A DNA stretch of 64,000 nt from the NCBI RefSeq assembly GCF_036850765.1, contig NC_089494.1:1426001-1490000 (forward strand), in the 5' to 3' direction. The stretch is from Saccopteryx bilineata. Lineage: Eukaryota > Chordata > Mammalia > Chiroptera > Emballonuridae. Of the stretch, positions 1-10,897 are shown piece after piece. The notes under the pieces are model-generated. The model made no database searches and was not told where the DNA came from. It saw nothing but the letters and a program-made list of their open reading frames with translations. The first letter of the stretch is position 1; every line of letters starts with the position of its first letter. Position numbers and translations under genes: made by a program.

Positions 1-8
1 AGGTGAGC
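1..8 (+). other. Possible splice donor of an upstream coding exon at the window edge
   Basis: The window opens with AG followed by GTGAGC, a good match to a vertebrate 5' splice site. If positions 1-2 are the last two bases of an exon, joining them to the first base of the exon at 3109 makes an AGC serine codon and keeps that exon in frame. Only two bases of the exon are visible, so this is an inference from the donor motif and phase. Confidence 0.35.
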
Positions 9-80
9 CCAGGGCACGGCTGGTCTGCGGTGGGGGTCCTTCCTGCACACAGGTCCTGACGCTGCGCTGCCCGGAGCTGT

Positions 81-1524
81 CTTGTTGTCGGGGGGTGTCT
101 GGGTGTGCTGGTGGCCGTGTGAGCTCCAACGACAGCGCACGGCTCAGTGTGTCTTGTTGCCGGGGGTGACTGGGTGTGCTGGTGGCCGTGTGTGAGCTCG
201 AATAACAGTGCACGGCTCAGGGTGTCTTGTTGCCGGGGGTGACTGGGTGTGCTGGTGGCCGTGTGTGAGCTCGAATAACAGTGCACGGCTCAGGGTGTCT
301 TGTTGCCGGGGGGTGTCTGGGTGTGCTGGTGGCCGTGTGTGAGCTCGAATAACAGTGCACGGCTCAGGGTGTCTTGTTGCCGGGGGTGACTGGGTGTGCT
401 GGTGGCCGTGTGTGAGCTCGAATAACAGTGCACGGCTCAGGGTGTCTTGTTGCCGGGGGGTGTCTGGGTGTGCTGGTGGCCGTGTGTGAGCTCCAGCGAC
501 AGCACACGGTTCAGTGTGTCTTGTTGTCGGGGGGTGTCTGGGTGTGCTGGTGGCCGTGTGTGAGCTCCAGCGACAGCGCACGGCTCAGTGTGTCTTGTTG
601 CCGGGGGTGACTGGGTGTGCTGGTGGCCGTGTGTGAGCTCCAGCGACAGCGCACGGCTCAGTGTGTCTTGTTGCCGGGGGTGACTGGGTGTGCTGGTGGC
701 CGTGTGTGAGCTCGAATAACAGCGCACGGCTCAGTGTGTCTTGTTGCCGGGGGTGACTGGGTGTGCTGGTGGCCGTGTGTGAGCTCGAATAACAGCGCAC
801 GGCTCAGGGTGTCTTGTTGCCGGGGGTGTCTGGGTGTGCTGGTGGCTGTGTGAGCTCCAGCGACAGCGCACGGCTCAGTGTGTCTTGTTGCCGGGGGTGA
901 CTGGGTGTGCTGGTGGCCGTGTGAGCTCCAGCGACAGCGCACGGCTCAGTGTGTCTTGTTGCCGGGGGTGACTGGGTGTGCTGGTGGCCGTGTGAGCTCC
1001 AGCGACAGTGCACCGCTCAGTGTGTCTTGTTGCCGGGGGTGACTGGGTGTGCTGGTGGCTGTGTGAGCTCGAATAACAGTGCACGGCTCAGTGTGTCTTG
1101 TTGCCGGGGGTGACTGGGTGTGCTGGTGGCCGTGTGTGAGCTCCAGCGACAGCGCACGGCTCAATGTGTCTTGTTGCCGGGGGTGTCTGGGTGTGCTGGT
1201 GGCTGTGTGAGCTCGAATAACAGCGCACGGCTCAGTGTGTCTTGTTGCCGGGGGTGACTGGGTGTGCTGGTGGCCGTGTGTGAGCTCGAATAACAGCGCA
1301 CGGCTCAGTGTGTCTTGTTGCCGGGGGTGACTGGGTGTGCTGGTGGCCGTGTGTGAGCTCGAATAACAGCGCACGGCTCAGTGTGTCTTGTTGCCGGGGG
1401 TGACTGGGTGTGCTGGTGGCTGTGTGAGCTCGAATAACAGCACACGGCTCAGGGTGTCTTGTTGCCGGGGGTGTCTGGGTGTGCTGGTGGCCGTGTGAGC
1501 TCCAACGACAGCGCACGGCTCAGT
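81..1524. repeat. Minisatellite, 20 copies of a 71-73 bp unit
   Basis: A head-to-tail array whose unit starts CTTGTTGCCGGGGGTG and ends CACGGCTCAGTGTGT. Two unit classes differ in the segment after GAGCTC: class E has GAATAACAG and class P has CAGCGACAG or CAACGACAG. Read left to right the order is P EEEE PPP EE PPP E P EEEE P. Length changes come from one or two TG steps (GTGTGAG versus GTGTGTGAG) and from TGACTGG versus TGTCTGG in the core. It is stop-poor on the minus strand, which produces several spurious reading frames. Confidence 0.97.
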
Positions 1525-2030
1525 GGACTGGGTGGAGTTTGGTTGGTTGTTTGGGTGGTTGGTTTGCTTCTTTTGTCAGAACTTTATCTTCCTTGTTATA
1601 TTTAAAAGATTTCTCTGATGCTAGAAGCACACGGAAGCTGTGTTTTATCATGGGTTTCAGCGTTAGAGAACTCAGTGTTTCCGCTTGGTGGTGCGCAGGG
1701 AGCCCGCAGACGGGCGTGAAGGACCCGTCACCTCTCTGGGCGCTTGACTGAGCCCCCAGTGGTGTTGGGATTAAAGGAGAGCTCCCCCAGCCTTTTTTCT
1801 TTCTTCTCTCCCTCTTTCTTCACTGAAACTGGACGTAACCAAGTGGCCTGTAACTTATGTGGCCCCGTCAGTCCACATGGTGCTGCTACTGGGCGGAGCT
1901 GACCCCAGCCTCGGGCAGCCGTCTGCGCTGGGCAGGCGGGCAGGGTGAGGAACGAGGCAGCAGGGAGCGAGGAGGCTGAGCGGCCGTGCACACCTGTTAC
2001 TGTGTGGGGTTCACCCAGAAAGTCAGGGAG

Positions 2031-2136
2031 CGCACACATGCACACACACATGCGCGCGCACACACACGCACGCACACACACACGCACACACACGCACACA
2101 TGCACACACACATGCACACACGCGCACACACACACG
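2031..2136. repeat. CA-rich microsatellite with CG and TG interruptions
   Basis: An alternating purine-pyrimidine tract of CACA runs broken by GCGCGCG and ATGCA. It could adopt left-handed DNA. The reading frames across it (poly His/Thr or Cys/Val) are repeat artefacts. Confidence 0.95.
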
Positions 2137-3108
2137 TCTGCGTCCAGTGCGTCCAGTGCTCTCCGGCAGAAGCAAAGTAGAACCGTGGAGACCAGCGGCC
2201 TTTTGAATGTGGTCCTCAGAGGTGGTGACATTGGCGTCCCTGCAGAGGGTCCCGTGTGAGCACAGCTTGTGAATCGTTGGGGAGTTTGTGGGCTTACGTC
2301 CTGTCAGTGGGAGGCGCTCCGGTCCAGAGATGCCTGCAGGAGAGCGTGCTCCTGAGCGTGCCCCATGCCCCATGGCGCTCAGCACGCTCAGTGCGGAGCA
2401 GTAGTCCATCCCGACGTCCTGCGTTTCTGTGGGGACCGGCTGTCTGCTGGTCTGGGCAGCCTGGCCGGACTCTGGCCGGGTTGTGGCCTCAGCTCTGTCT
2501 GGCCGGTCCTCTGGCAGGGCAGCCTCCTCCCTTTGGTTGTCGGTCCTCTCCTGGTTGGTGGGCAGCTCTCTGAACAGCAGTGTGGACGTGGTGAGCAGAC
2601 GGGCAGAGCCGGGAGGTGGCACTCTGCCGCCCCTTCTCTGGGACCCCGCTGTGGTCCTCCAGTGTCCTGTCCCCAGGGTGAAGGGAACGGACGTTGCTGC
2701 TGTCCTGGAGTGTGATGGAAACAGCTTGATTGGAGGGTGTACTTTGCCTGAGAGTTCTGGATTCGGGCAGCACGAGTAACCTGTGTGTGTCCGGCCCGGC
2801 TGCCCGGCTGCTGTCTGTGTGTGTCTCGCTGAGACAGCGGAGGTGGAGGTGACCCTTGTGCCCTGCCCCTGTAGACATGGGGCTCTGGTTTCCCACGCGT
2901 GGGGCCGGGGCAGCAGGGAAGGGCAGACCTGCTGTTGTCACCATCGTCATGAGCACATCCCTGCTTGCTCCAGTCGGCTGTGTGAGCCAGCACGCGCCCG
3001 GCCAACGCCCAGAACCACGGAGGGGGCGTGTTAATGTTTGTGGTGGGCACGGTAGTGTTGGGTCTTCATGTGAGCTCGAGACATTTACGTGACCGTCCTC
3101 TCTTGCAG

Positions 3109-3163
3109 CGAGAAGTGTGAAGTCTTACAGTACAGCGCAAAGGAGGCCCAGGACGCAGAGAAG
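3109..3163 (+). CDS. Internal coding exon of an unidentified conserved gene (first complete exon seen)
   Basis: This 55-base exon is bounded by a polypyrimidine tract with TTGCAG at its 5' side and GTGAGA at its 3' side. One base completes a codon from the previous exon, then 18 codons read EKCEVLQYSAKEAQDAEK, a charged stretch likely to be helical. It ends in phase 0, matching the phase 0 start of the exon at 4808. The exon is too short to show by reading-frame length; support comes from splice sites, phase agreement with three further exons, and protein-like composition unlike the surrounding GC-rich DNA. The protein family is not recognised. Confidence 0.75.
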
Positions 3164-4807
3164 GTGAGAACGCTGGAAGTTTGCCACCAGTAAACGCGAT
3201 CCAGGTGTTACCGGATCAGTTCCCGCGGGTGTGAGAGCCGTCAGTGTTTCACAGTCCAAGAGAAGGTCCACACCCGTCACGCTCCTGGGTCACGAGGTTG
3301 TGATTTTCTTTTAATTCTGTTTCTACAACCTTCACATTGTATTGAATAGAATGGCGGAGAGACAGAGGACCTCGGCGTTCTGCTCCGGCGTCTCTGTGAC
3401 ACAGACGGCAGAGCTGAACAGACGTAGTTAACAGGAGGTTCTGGTGTCCACATGTCAGCTTTCCTAGATGCGATCTGTAAAATCTCAAGTCCATCTCAGT
3501 GCAGTTAACACATTAACATACTACCTGTTACAAAACACATATTACGAGGTTACGGCAGTGACAGTGCTGTGGCAGTAATATTAGGATTAACAAACGGGTG
3601 AATGGAACAGAGCAGAGTGCAGACCCAGGTGCTGTGTGCGCTCACCTGTGTGTGCGTCCTTGCCTGTGTGTGTCCTCACCTGTGTGTACGCTCGCTCGCC
3701 TGTGTGTGTCCTCGCCTATATGTGGGCGTCCTCGCCTGTGTGTGTGCGCGCTTGCCTATGTGTGTGCGCTCGCCTGTGTGTGTCCTCACCTGTGTGTGTG
3801 CGCTCGCCTGTGTGTGCCCTCGCCTGTGTGTGCGCACTCGCCACTTTGTGTGTGTGTGTGTGCACGTGCACGTGTGTGAGACTTTTGGTGTGGTAAAGGC
3901 AGTATTTCAAAGGTTAAGTAGAGGAAAATGGGTTATTCCTTGAATGCTGTTGAGGCAGTTGACCATTCATTTGGTTACAATAAAAAGTACCATCCAATCT
4001 CATGTATTAATAATAGCATAAGTTTTTTAAAAACAGAACAGAAGGTCTAGGGATTTTGGAAGAAAAGCTGGGTTTTGTGATGTGGGGGTGACGTGATGGG
4101 AGCATTGAGCTCTGCCTCGTGTGTGGGGGGCGGAACAGGGCCCGTGGGAGTCGTGCTCGCCCGGCCCCGGGCTGGGAGTGCCTCTCGGGTCAGTTCTTTC
4201 TGCTCGTCCACTGGTGAAGCCACACTCAGTTCCTGCCCAGCCTTCTGTGTTTATAATGCTGATTTGTTTTAGATCATTTCTAAATCTTTGACAGAATAAC
4301 CAGATGGCATGCGTTTGAGAAGAAAGCATTTCAGCTCTAAGGTTGTCGTTAGTTGAGTTCCTAATTGCATACATTCAAATTCTTGAAACTGAGACCCGTT
4401 CCCGAGTTGGGTGTGTCTGGGGAGAGAACGCCCCCAGGGGCTGGGCTCAGGGAGGGGGGGGGGGGCAAGGTCACTAGGCCTCCAGGAGAGCGTTTACTTT
4501 CCTGTTCTGTTGTTCCTCTGGGAGGAAGTTACTCGGAGGGGAGTGAGTCTGTCTCAGATCCCGGTTTCTTCCCTGGTCTGACCTTTTCTCACCTCCCCTT
4601 TTCTCCTGGACTGTTGGTAGCGTCCCCACCGCCCCAGGTCAGCTGGGCGGGGCGCCCACACTGAGGGTCACCTGTCCAGACTTCCTTCTTTCTGACTTTT
4701 ACGGCATGAGTCTTCTGCCAGAGATCTGTGGTTTATGGCACATCACAGCGCCGTGTCATTTAAATTTGACGGGAGACTTTCCATTAAAGTTGGGCTCCTC
4801 TGTCCAG
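3164..4807 (+). other. Intron (1.64 kb)
   Basis: A phase 0 intron from GTGAGA to CTGTCCAG. It contains a GTGTGTGTCCTCGCC-type repeat at 3632-3883 and a short G run near 4457. Bases 3884-4380 are AT-richer and unremarkable. No other exon or mobile element is recognised. Confidence 0.7.
3632..3883. repeat. Imperfect TG/CGCTCGCC minisatellite
   Basis: Degenerate units of about 16-22 bp combine a TGTGTG block with TCCTCGCC, GCGCTCGCC or CCTCACC. All three plus frames stay open and give cysteine/valine-rich artefacts. Confidence 0.9.
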
Positions 4808-4893
4808 GTGGTGGAGGACATCGAGTACCTCAAGTGTGAAAAGGGGCCGTGGCTGGAGCAGAGCGACCGGACCTTCCACCACCTGCGGATGCT
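4808..4893 (+). CDS. Internal coding exon of the same unidentified gene
   Basis: This 86-base exon lies between CTGTCCAG and GTGAGT. It starts in phase 0 with [18 protein letters not shown], continues [10 protein letters not shown], and ends with the two bases CT. Those two bases combine with the first G of the exon at 10789 to give leucine. Acidic, aromatic and basic residues alternate as in a real globular or helical protein, quite unlike the repeat-derived reading frames nearby. Together with the exon at 3109 it forms a helical segment before the beta-rich tail coded by the last two exons. Function is not inferred. Confidence 0.85.
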
Positions 4894-5914
4894 GTGAGTG
4901 CGGGCGTGGGGTCAGGGCCTGAGTTCAGCAGCTGCGTGTGGAGACGCGTTCAGATCTGTGACGTCTTCGCTTCGGGCCAGGAGTGAGCGCACTGGCCCGG
5001 CCGCTCCGAGCTGGGGTCCCTTTTCCTTCCAGACAGCGCTCGCCCTCTCTGGTCTGACAGTGTCGATTGATTGATCGTGTTACTGGTTCAGCAGGGACAT
5101 CACCTTCGCCACGTGCCGGGCACTGTTTCAGGGCGGGGGGTGGTGTCGGGTAAAACGGACCCGTCAGAGATGCAGCAGGGTGCTGGTCTGGACGGGGCCT
5201 GGCAGGACTCGCGGGAGGGTGTGCCCGGCAGCCCAGCCAGGGTGGCCGGAGCAGAGGAGGCCGGAGGGGTGACGGCACTGGGAGGAGCGCAGACCGAGGG
5301 GCGAGGGCAGAGCGTGCCCACTCACAACAGAAAGTTGGGGTACAGGGAAATTCCCTGGGAAAGCGGGGCCACGGCGACCTTCTCTCGCGAGTGGTGCTGG
5401 GTCCTTAGCACGTGTGCTCGGTGTTTCTGAGTGATCGTGCACGGGTCTTCGTTTCCTGTGTGCCATGTCACGAGCGTGTCCCTAGTGTGTTAGGTATTGA
5501 AAGTTTTTATTTCTTTAATGGCCCTTCCTGTCTGCTGTGTGAGGCCATTGAGCTACCAGTTGGGGTCGCAGATCCTGGCCTGCAGGCCAAGCCCAGCCCT
5601 CAGCCGGAAGGTGGTTCTTACACGTTTAAAGGATTGTATGTAAGGGACAGTGCATGTGACAGTGACCATGTGTAAGTCTTGAGCCTCAGCTGCTAGCCTC
5701 TGGCCTTCACTGAGGACGTGGGCCTCGTCCCAAGTGGCAGGCAGAGCGCCTTCACCGTGTCCTCAGTCCCCGTCCCCCGGGGCATCCTCTCCTCATCGTG
5801 CAGTAGTGAGCACACGGTGCACACCTCTCCACCCCAGGTGACCTCTTGGGTGACAGGACTTACTGGGCCAGAGCGCACCATGTCCAGACGGGCGCCAGTC
5901 TGCATGCTTGGCCG

Positions 5915-6544
5915 TCCCCTCAGACCCCCGTGTCCTCAGACCCCCGTGTCCCCTCAGACCCCCGTGTCCCCTCAGACCCCCGTCCCCTCAGACCCCCGTG
6001 TCCCCTCAGACCCCCGTGTCCCCTCAGACCCCCGTGTCCTCAGACCCCTGTGTCCCCTCAGACCCCCGTGTCCCCTCAGACCCCCGTGTCCTCAGACCCC
6101 CGTGTCCCCTCTGACCCCCGTGTCCCCTCAGACCCCGTGTCCCCTCTGACCCCCGTGTCCCCTCAGACCCCCGTGTCCCCTCTGACCCCCGTGTCCCCTC
6201 AGACCCCCGTCGCCTCTGACCCCCGTGTCCCCTCAGACCCCCGTGTCCCCTCAGACCCCCGTGTCCTCAGACCCCCGTGTCCCCTCTGACCCCCGTGTCC
6301 CCTCAGACCCCCGTGTCCCCTCTGACCCCCGTTGCCTCAGACCCCCGTGTCCCCTCAGACCCCCTTGTCCCCCTCAGACCCCCGTCCCCTCAGACCCCCG
6401 TGTCCCCTCAGACCCCCGTGTCCCCCCTCAGACCTCCGTGTCCTCAGACCCCCGTGTCCCCCCTCAGACCCCCGTCCCCTCAGACCCCCGTGTCCCGTCA
6501 GACCCCCGTGTCCCCTCAGGCCCCCGTCCCCTCTCAGACCCTCC
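5915..6544. repeat. Minisatellite of about three dozen copies of a 14-19 bp unit
   Basis: The basic unit is CCCCTCAGACCCCCGTGT, with variants that shorten CCCCTCAG to CCTCAG, replace CAGA with CTGA, or drop the GT. The strand is almost purely C, T and A with periodic GTGT, so the complement is G-rich. It is open in several frames (PQTPVS / SDPRVP / LRPPCP); these are not proteins. Confidence 0.97.
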
Positions 6545-8517
6545 ACTTGTGCACTCAGTGCCGTGAGCGCCCTCAGGTGACCCACGGTGGCTGAGGACGT
6601 GTGTGTGACCGCTGCTCTGCTGCTGGGTGAGACGTCTGCTGTGGCCGGGTTTCCCATCTGTGTGGACGGTCCAGCTGAGTGTGGGGAGCGGGCAGGCCTG
6701 CTGCTGCCGTTGGCGTGCTCCCCGAGAGTGAGGCGGGCTGCGCTGAAGGACGGGGCGTCCGGGCCCTCCTTACGGCGTCCTGCTGCTGCACGTCCACTCC
6801 CGGCAGGGGGGCGTGCCGGCCGTCAGGCCCACAGCAGTCTGTCCCCTCCTGAGCGCTGTGCACTGTGGCCCATGTGCTCTGAGGCCACCTGGGTCACCAG
6901 GTGCACACGCGCTCAGGGTGGCTGTGCCCGCTAGCGTTACGTGACGCCCCTCTCACCCGGATGGTTTTCTGGTCTAGGAGCCCGTCTGTCTGGAGGGGTC
7001 TGCGTCTTCCCCTCCGGCCAGGGCGGCCTGTCTGCCTTCCTCCGCTGACCACTGCGGCCGGTCCTTGTCTGGAACCTGGGCTCTTGCAGACGGCCCGTCG
7101 GGCGAGCGTGGCGGCCCGGCCCCTCTGCGTGCAGCTGAAGCTGGACGTCCCTGTTCCCAGAGCTGTGCCCACCGTCCTTTCTCCTCGATGCCCCTAGTGT
7201 GTGTGTCTCTGTGAAGGTCCCTGACGGTGTCACCATGACACCGCTGAGCCTCGCTGTCTTTCACTGCTGCGTAGTGTGTGCCTCCAGGGCTCAGCCTTCG
7301 TCATCCGGCAGGAATTGTCAGCCCGTGTTTGGAAGGTGTTCCAGAAACTTCCTGGACTCCACAGCACTCCTGCCTGGGGGCAAGCGCCCTCACTTTGCCG
7401 GGGTCGGGGGAGAAGGGGCTCGGAGAGCTGACCGCAGCCGTGTGACGTGGCCTGGCCCGCACGGGCGCTGGCTCCTGGTGCCGCCATTGTCCTCCCTCCT
7501 CTCGTCACGCACGTCCCGGGGGGGTCGGCCCCTCAGTCCACTGCTGCCCGTCCGCAGCCTCCTCCCCGCTGGCCCTGACCCTCCCCACGTGGCGTGTGTG
7601 TCTCCGTGGTCTCTCCCAGCTTTCCTTTCCTCGCGCCCGCCGCTGTGGGCTCAGGTCCCTCCTCGGTCTCCATTCCTGCAGTCCCTGTGTGCAGCCCCCC
7701 AGTCACTGCTCGTGAAGGGTCCCAGCGACCCCGCTCCCCCACGGGACCCTCAGTGCAGCGCCTCACCCCGTGGTGGCCCAGCTTCTCCCTCCAGAGTTAA
7801 CTCCACCCTGGCCCTGCGGTGCCGCCTACACGTGTCCCGAACCCCCTCCTTCTGCTGGTAATTCCCTGAGAACCCCGCCTTCTCACCTGGCTGCAGTCAC
7901 CTCTCTGTTTTTCCTGGAAACCTCCTCCTAACTTTTCCTGGCTGTTACTTTACGTGCATTTACACGTGACCCTTGTGAGTATCAGCTTCTGCTGGGCACT
8001 GTGTGAATCACCACCCGAGAAAAGGTGACTCTCCTGACATCTTGCTGGGACCACACGGGGCCACATGGGAGGGCTCTTTGACGCCACGAGTGACACGGTG
8101 TCAGTTTCTAAACGTGATCAGGAATGTGTCTTAATTTGATTCTAGACCATGTCCGAAATTCCCGTTTTAAAATCATAATCTTTGTAGTTAGTAGAGAAAG
8201 ATCCGCTAATTCCTGCAGAGCCCGCAAGCACAACATCCCATTCATTGCGCTCATCTGGTGACTGAATGCCGTGTCCCCTCTCCCGTCCCTGCTCCTCTGC
8301 CCCTGGGGTGTCTCGTAGCCGTTCGCAGTGGGAACTGTGTTCCTTTTCATTCCAGGACCGGTTCTTAACTTGGGGGACTCGGGTGAAAATTATGACCTGT
8401 TTTCTAAGGTAATTACTGTAAGCGTGCCATTTACCGGTGACATGTATTCTGTCCAGAACCTGACCAGGTGACTGGTTTAGATGTTCTGTGCTGTCTCAGC
8501 ACGCATGCCGGTGTGTA

Positions 8518-8568
8518 ATTATGTGTGTGTGTCATTATGTGTGTGTGTGTGTGTCATTATGTGTGTGC
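8518..8568. repeat. TG microsatellite interrupted by CATTA
   Basis: Three blocks of TGTGTG are separated by CATTATG. A simple repeat inside the intron. Confidence 0.9.
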
Positions 8569-10314
8569 TTCTGCTGAGTGGTGACTGCGTCAGCCCGGAA
8601 AGCACTTGATCTTGGCAGCGTGATCCAGAACGTTCTGGTGCCGTGCCGGGGCCTTGCTCCCGTGGTGGTGGCTGACGCCCCTTCCCGATGCTCGCCAGGG
8701 CCCTGCCGCCCCTCACTTCTGGACTGCTGCTTCCCGTGGCTCCGGGAGGCCGTCTCTAACGAGAGGCTCCAGCCTCAGAGCTGTGGGTGCACGTTGGTGT
8801 CAGAGGGAGGGTTTCACACACAGCTTCTCCCTGCAGGAAACATGAGGAAGGACGCTTTGGCCACATTGTGGGAGAGTACAGATGTTCTGTTCGTTGGGGA
8901 TCAGTCTGAGGCACAAAACGTAACTTACTACTGCGTTGTTTCTGTCTTTTTCCGCCTCGCTCCTTTGCTGTGAGATTCGCGGCTCAGCACCTGGTACTGT
9001 AACCGCCGGAGTGTGTTTCTCTCGTTGGGCGCCGGGCTGCTGGCGGGAGAGGCTGTGCTGCCCTCGCTGTCCCGAGCTCGCCTCAGGTGGCCAGAGCGCT
9101 GTGGACAGAATGCCCTCGCGCTGCCCCTGCGTCCCGAGTCAGAGGCTCCCTGGTGTCCTCATCCTCTTCCACTCTGCTGGCGTTCCTCAGAGATCAGGAC
9201 GCGGCTCTCCTGGCGCTGGGGCCCAGGGCGCCCCTTGTCACCATTTAAGCTCATGGTGACACCAGTCAGTCGGCCAGTGAAGATAGACTGAGCCCAGCAG
9301 ATGACTTTCTAACCCTCAGAGCAGTCTCGCCGGTTCCCCTGCCTCCTGGGCGGTGCGTGCGGCTGCAGTTCTGCCGGGTGACCGTAGGTGGCGCCGTTGC
9401 CCTGCGCGGTCCGCACCAGTGCCGGGGCCCCACGGCCAGTTCTCTCAGAAGCCCCAGAATTTTGTTTTTAGGACTTTCAAGCTGTAGAGAAACCCTAATC
9501 GTGCCCAGTGTGATATTTGTCAACACTTAAAAAAATATTTTTAGTTGATGTTTTTTATTGTTAGGTTATTTCAAAAAAATTGTTCTCGTATGATAAAAAT
9601 GCAGTAATCCTATTTGTGTTAGAAATAAAAAGAGGTGCATTTATACGTTACTGATGCACGCTTATATAACAGCTCGCTGTCGGGACCGGAAAGCCCGTCT
9701 GAGTGTGCACGCCCGCCCGGCGGGTCAGCGCAGTCCACGCCTGGGCCTGAGGGATGTTTGGTTAGTAGACTGTCAGTCACCGCACAAGTGACGCCCGTAC
9801 TGGTGACCCGGGTGCCTGTGCCCACTGTCCACACTCCCGTGTCCCCTGCGTGGGTGCTGGTGCTGCGACCCTCTTCGGGAGAGGGACCACGGGCCTGAGC
9901 CGGGCGGTTCCCACTGCGGGGGACGTAGACTTGGGTGTGCTGGTGGGTCTGGGCTGCCCGCACACAGTGGCTGAGAGCCAGGGCCAGGCAGAACTTCCAT
10001 TTGGGCCATTACAAGCAGGAACATCTGCCGTTATAAAACTCCTTGATGGGAAAGTGGCCATTTAAAATAATTATTTTCTTTGTTTTGAGCCCTTAAGAAA
10101 GGAGGCTTTATTTTAATGTTTCTTTCTAAAAGCCCCAAAAATGCTTTTCCTCTTCCAAGTATAGTGGTTATATTCAGACTAAATTTAATTTAAGCAAATT
10201 ATATCAAAGTATAAACATTTTAGCATCCAGCAAAACAGACCGGGGGAACAAGGAGAGGCGCTGGGGCTCGTGGGGACGGTGCCGGGAGGGCGCGTTGGGC
10301 CTTTCATGAGCGGC

Positions 10315-10346
10315 GGGGGGGGGGGGGGGGGGGGGGGTGGGGGGGG
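10315..10346 (+). repeat. Long poly(G) tract
   Basis: Twenty-three consecutive G (10315-10337), one T, then eight more G. It is a strong candidate G-quadruplex on the coding strand of the intron, about 440 bases before the exon at 10789. Such a long run is also prone to sequencing or assembly length error. Confidence 0.9.
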
Positions 10347-10788
10347 AGTCCAGTGTGGGTGTTCCGGGCCTGCAGTCGGTGGCCCTGGGGACAGGGTGGG
10401 CAGGCCGGAGGCTGCGCTGTGCCCAGAGGGACCCCCCCAGGCTGTTCCCGCACAGCCTGGTTTGCAGTTTCAGGGGGACGCTGTGGGCGTGGCAGAGCAC
10501 CGTGGGGTGGGGGTGAGCCTCTGTTCCCAAATCGTCCTTCTGGAAGGCAGTCAGTCGTCCGTCTGGCCACTGAGGCTTCTGAAGGTCCCCCTCGGGCTGT
10601 GGCAGTCGCCCCAGAAGGTGGCTCCACGCAGACCAGGCAGGCCTGGGGCGGAAGCTGTGCCTCAGGACGACTGCTTCCGAATGCGTGAACTTTTAATACT
10701 GACGTGTTCAAAGATCAGCCTTAGGCTTTATTATTTTAATATTTGTGTTGATGGCTTTCGTGTGACCCACGTCTGTCTTGTTTCCTAG

Positions 10789-10897
10789 GGTTCAGGATAA
10801 GTTGCAGGTGCTGAACTACACCACCATTCCGGTCTACCTCCCCGAAATCACGATCGGAGCACACCAGAGTGACCGCGTCTTCCAGGAATTCCTAGAG
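10789..10897 (+). CDS. Internal coding exon of the same unidentified gene
   Basis: This 109-base exon is bounded by GTTTCCTAG and GTGAGG. Its first G completes the leucine begun in the previous exon, then 36 codons follow, beginning [20 protein letters not shown] and continuing [16 protein letters not shown]. The hydrophobic-polar alternation around [13 protein letters not shown] suggests beta strands, followed by a short helix. It ends in phase 0, as the terminal exon requires. It is the best-supported exon of the set by codon composition. Family not recognised. Confidence 0.88.

Larger units (their letters stand above)
3..3108 (+). other. Intron upstream of the first complete exon (if the edge donor is real)
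   Basis: Contains a 20-copy minisatellite (81-1524) and a CA/CG microsatellite (2031-2136). The remainder (1525-2030 and 2137-3108) is unique-looking, moderately GC-rich sequence in which I see no exon, SINE or RNA gene. It ends in a pyrimidine-rich tract and the acceptor TTGCAG at 3103-3108. Confidence 0.4.
4894..10788 (+). other. Intron (5.9 kb)
   Basis: A phase 2 intron from GTGAGT to TTTCCTAG. It contains an 18-bp minisatellite (5915-6544), a TG microsatellite (8518-8568), an AT-rich patch (about 9520-9630 and 10060-10220) and a 23-base G homopolymer (10315-10337). The rest (4900-5900, 6550-8500, 8570-9520, 9640-10050, 10350-10780) is GC-rich with no exon, SINE or RNA gene that I can support. 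Confidence 0.75.

Noticed and set aside
144..1516. Minus-strand His/Pro/Thr-rich frames of up to 145 codons
   Set aside because: Pure minisatellite translation; the same peptide units appear in several overlapping frames.
5718..6594. Proline-rich repeat proteins (PQTPVS-type)
   Set aside because: Translation of the 18-bp minisatellite inside an intron; open in all three plus frames.
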